A stretch of DNA of 64,000 bases, from assembly GCA_963782255.1 (NCBI GenBank), contig CAWAIS010000001.1, positions 1,488,001 through 1,552,000 of the forward strand. The letters are read 5' to 3'. Shown piece by piece: positions 62,554-64,000 of the stretch; the first letter of the stretch is position 1, and each line of letters begins with the position of its first letter. The position numbers were made by a program, and so were the translations under genes. Below the pieces are notes generated by a model. That model was given only the letters and a program-made list of their open reading frames with translations. It was not told the DNA's origin and ran no database searches. The DNA comes from Roseiarcus sp963782255. Its GTDB lineage: Bacteria > Pseudomonadota > Alphaproteobacteria > Rhizobiales > Beijerinckiaceae.

Positions 62554-64000
62554 TCAGAAGGTCTTGAGGTATGCGATCAGCGCCTTCTTGTCGTCGTCGC
62601 TGAGCGGCGTTTCCTTGCCGAAGGCCTTCTCGTCGGCGCTGAGATTGTCGGTGTCGTTGAATGCGTCGGTGCCGAAATAATGGCCGCGGTTCACCACGAA
62701 ATCCGGGCACTTCAGGAGAGTGCGGAACGGCATGCGCAGCTTGGAGGCCCAGGACAGGATCGCTGCGTCGTCATTCAGGTGGAGACTCGCAAAATTGAGC
62801 TTCGCGTCGAACACGAGCTGGGTGAGAGCGAGGTCGTGCGGCAGCCGCTTGCCAAACGGGATGTCGACCCTCGGCTGGTAGTTTGCCGCGAGATTGATCG
62901 GAAAGCCTTTCGGGATCGGCCCGATCTTGATGTTCCCGTCCTTATCGAAAACCTTGCGGAATGGGTTGGCCGGAAGCCAGCCGATCAGGTTTTGAAGCTC
63001 GACCGGAATGCTGCGCTTCGGAATGTCGACGTAACTGCGCTCGGTCGTGCGCACGATAAAGCCGTCGAAGCCCGGCTCGCGTTCGCGCTTCTCCGGCCAC
63101 AGGAGCTGCGTGATCGACGCGTCGAAGCTCTTCATCCGGCTGTCGACCGAGGGGTCTTCCGAGAACGGACCCAGCCGGTTGTTGACCAGGAAGGGCGCGG
63201 TCGACCAGATGCTGACAAGCGATGGCACGCGGGTGAAGCCGACGCCGCCGCCCGGCATCTGATATTGCCAGCGCTCGGCGGTGAATGGGTCCTGGACCGT
63301 GATCTTTCCGACCGACGGCAGGGTCTTGTAGGTCTCAGACGAGAAATTGTCCCAGATGTTGCCCCGGATCGCGTTGGTGGCGAGCGGACTGCAGGCGTTG
63401 GTGCGCAGGAGAGTCACCGGAATGCGCGCCTCGTTGGAAAGGAAATTGTCCTTGAGGAAGTCCGGCGCCTCGACGATTGCGCGCATCTTCGCCTTGAAGT
63501 CGTCAGTCTTCGTGTAGGCCCAGTACCGCTTGAAGCACGTGAGATAATTGGGTCCGGAGCAGCCGCCGGGCTGAAGCTGCGCCCGCGCTTCGTCGGGCAG
63601 CTTGCTCGAATGGCAGCGCGCGCAGGTGTCGGCGAAGACGGTCTTGCCGCGTTCGAGGGTCGCTGCGTCCGCAGTCAGGTATTTGTCGCCCCCCGGCGCT
63701 TGTGAAAGCAGGTCCGGCTGGCCGGCCTTGAGCAGGAACTCCGCCATGAGGGGCGTGCCGAGTTCGGTTGCGCGCCAATAGGCGGAGTTTTTCTCCGCGG
63801 TCGCGATCTGGATGGGGTCGATCGGCTTGCCGCCGAAGAACGGATTGAAGTGGCGCGTCCATTCCTCGCTGTAGAGCCCGATATTGATATAGACGCGATT
63901 GAGCGCGCCAAGGACGCCAACCGAGTCCGACCCGTCCTTGAGGACCCGGGGCGACCACGAGGTGTCGGGCGGGTCGAAGAAGCCGGGAAGCTGCTTATTG
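62554..64000 (-). CDS. c-type cytochrome, 5' end outside window
   Basis: More than 480 residues of open frame that continue past the right window edge; an internal ATG at 63747 is not the true start because the upstream sequence reads as protein (ALNRVYINIGLYSEEWTRHFNPFFGG). The heme motif CARCH lies about 115 residues into the visible part. The C-terminus has LLKCPDFVVNRGHYFGTDAFNDTDNLSADEKAFGKETPLSDDDKKALIAYLKTF, typical of a cytochrome-peroxidase-like or large di-heme cytochrome. Only one CxxCH is visible. It is likely the electron partner of the downstream GMC enzyme. Confidence 0.82.
   Translation of the reverse strand, partial: NKQLPGFFDPPDTSWSPRVLKDGSDSVGVLGALNRVYINIGLYSEEWTRHFNPFFGGKPIDPIQIATAEKNSAYWRATELGTPLMAEFLLKAGQPDLLSQAPGGDKYLTADAATLERGKTVFADTCARCHSSKLPDEARAQLQPGGCSGPNYLTCFKRYWAYTKTDDFKAKMRAIVEAPDFLKDNFLSNEARIPVTLLRTNACSPLATNAIRGNIWDNFSSETYKTLPSVGKITVQDPFTAERWQYQMPGGGVGFTRVPSLVSIWSTAPFLVNNRLGPFSEDPSVDSRMKSFDASITQLLWPEKREREPGFDGFIVRTTERSYVDIPKRSIPVELQNLIGWLPANPFRKVFDKDGNIKIGPIPKGFPINLAANYQPRVDIPFGKRLPHDLALTQLVFDAKLNFASLHLNDDAAILSWASKLRMPFRTLLKCPDFVVNRGHYFGTDAFNDTDNLSADEKAFGKETPLSDDDKKALIAYLKTF

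Noticed and set aside
63747..63749. Start of the right-edge cytochrome gene at ATG 63747
   Set aside because: The same frame upstream reads as conserved-looking protein to the window edge, so the true start lies outside.

Overview
The window is a GC-rich chromosomal segment of an alphaproteobacterium, most likely of the order Hyphomicrobiales (Rhizobiales) and perhaps near Beijerinckiaceae/Methylocystaceae. The evidence is lineage-restricted families rather than a marker gene: a CckA-type hybrid kinase, a one-cysteine DksA, DUF3126 beside cysE, DUF2277, BluB, a phasin and a K+-independent HppA. No rRNA, tRNA or CRISPR array was recognised. Most of the window is housekeeping and metabolic.

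Layout. 0-9 kb: FAD monooxygenase (cut by the window edge), MoxR ATPase, cckA, a FliO-like membrane protein, dksA, a universal stress protein, a CoxE-like VWA protein and a metallophosphatase. 9-20 kb: a Hint-domain protein, 8-oxoguanine deaminase, a run of membrane transporters (TSUP, LysE, COG4280-like), cytochrome b561, cysE, a duplicated DUF3126 protein, gamma-carbonic anhydrase, tandem-PilZ and PAS proteins, and a rhomboid protease. 20-35 kb: opgGH (osmoregulated periplasmic glucan), glmU, bluB, a DUF155 protein, a sirtuin, a frameshifted epoxide-hydrolase-like gene, a three-gene sugar-type ABC importer with REP-like hairpins, bacterioferritin, DUF1989, DUF2277 and SIMPL proteins. 35-36.6 kb: a visibly less GC-rich pair (GFA, cupin).

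36.7-40.6 kb is a mobile island. An IS91-type element (tyrosine integrase plus HUH transposase) has been split by an IS110/IS1111-type element. Removing exactly 1,369 bp restores one 406-codon IS91 transposase frame. The noncoding 3' end of the IS110 element carries an 11-nt match to the left target flank, as expected of a bridge/seek guide RNA. This is the most interesting system in the window.

41-52 kb: a thiazoline-carboxylate hydrolase-like protein, kdsA, an acyltransferase, queF, a tiny porin-like peptide, a 1,812-residue membrane-anchored GH94 protein that appears to lack the glucosyltransferase domain of cyclic beta-1,2-glucan synthase, and hppA. 52.5-53.5 kb: an intact IS1595-type insertion sequence in an A/T run. 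53.7-58 kb: bamE divergent from a cytochrome bc1 assembly chaperone, then yceD-like, plsX and fabH. 58.3-59.1 kb: an internally deleted fabI-like remnant and a phasin. 59-64 kb: a class III adenylate cyclase, a GMC oxidoreductase and a c-type cytochrome (cut by the window edge), all on the minus strand.

The main functional themes are envelope glucan and lipid synthesis (opgGH, the GH94 protein, glmU, kdsA, acyltransferase, plsX-fabH, bamE), signalling (CckA, PilZ, PAS, cyclase) and small-molecule transport.
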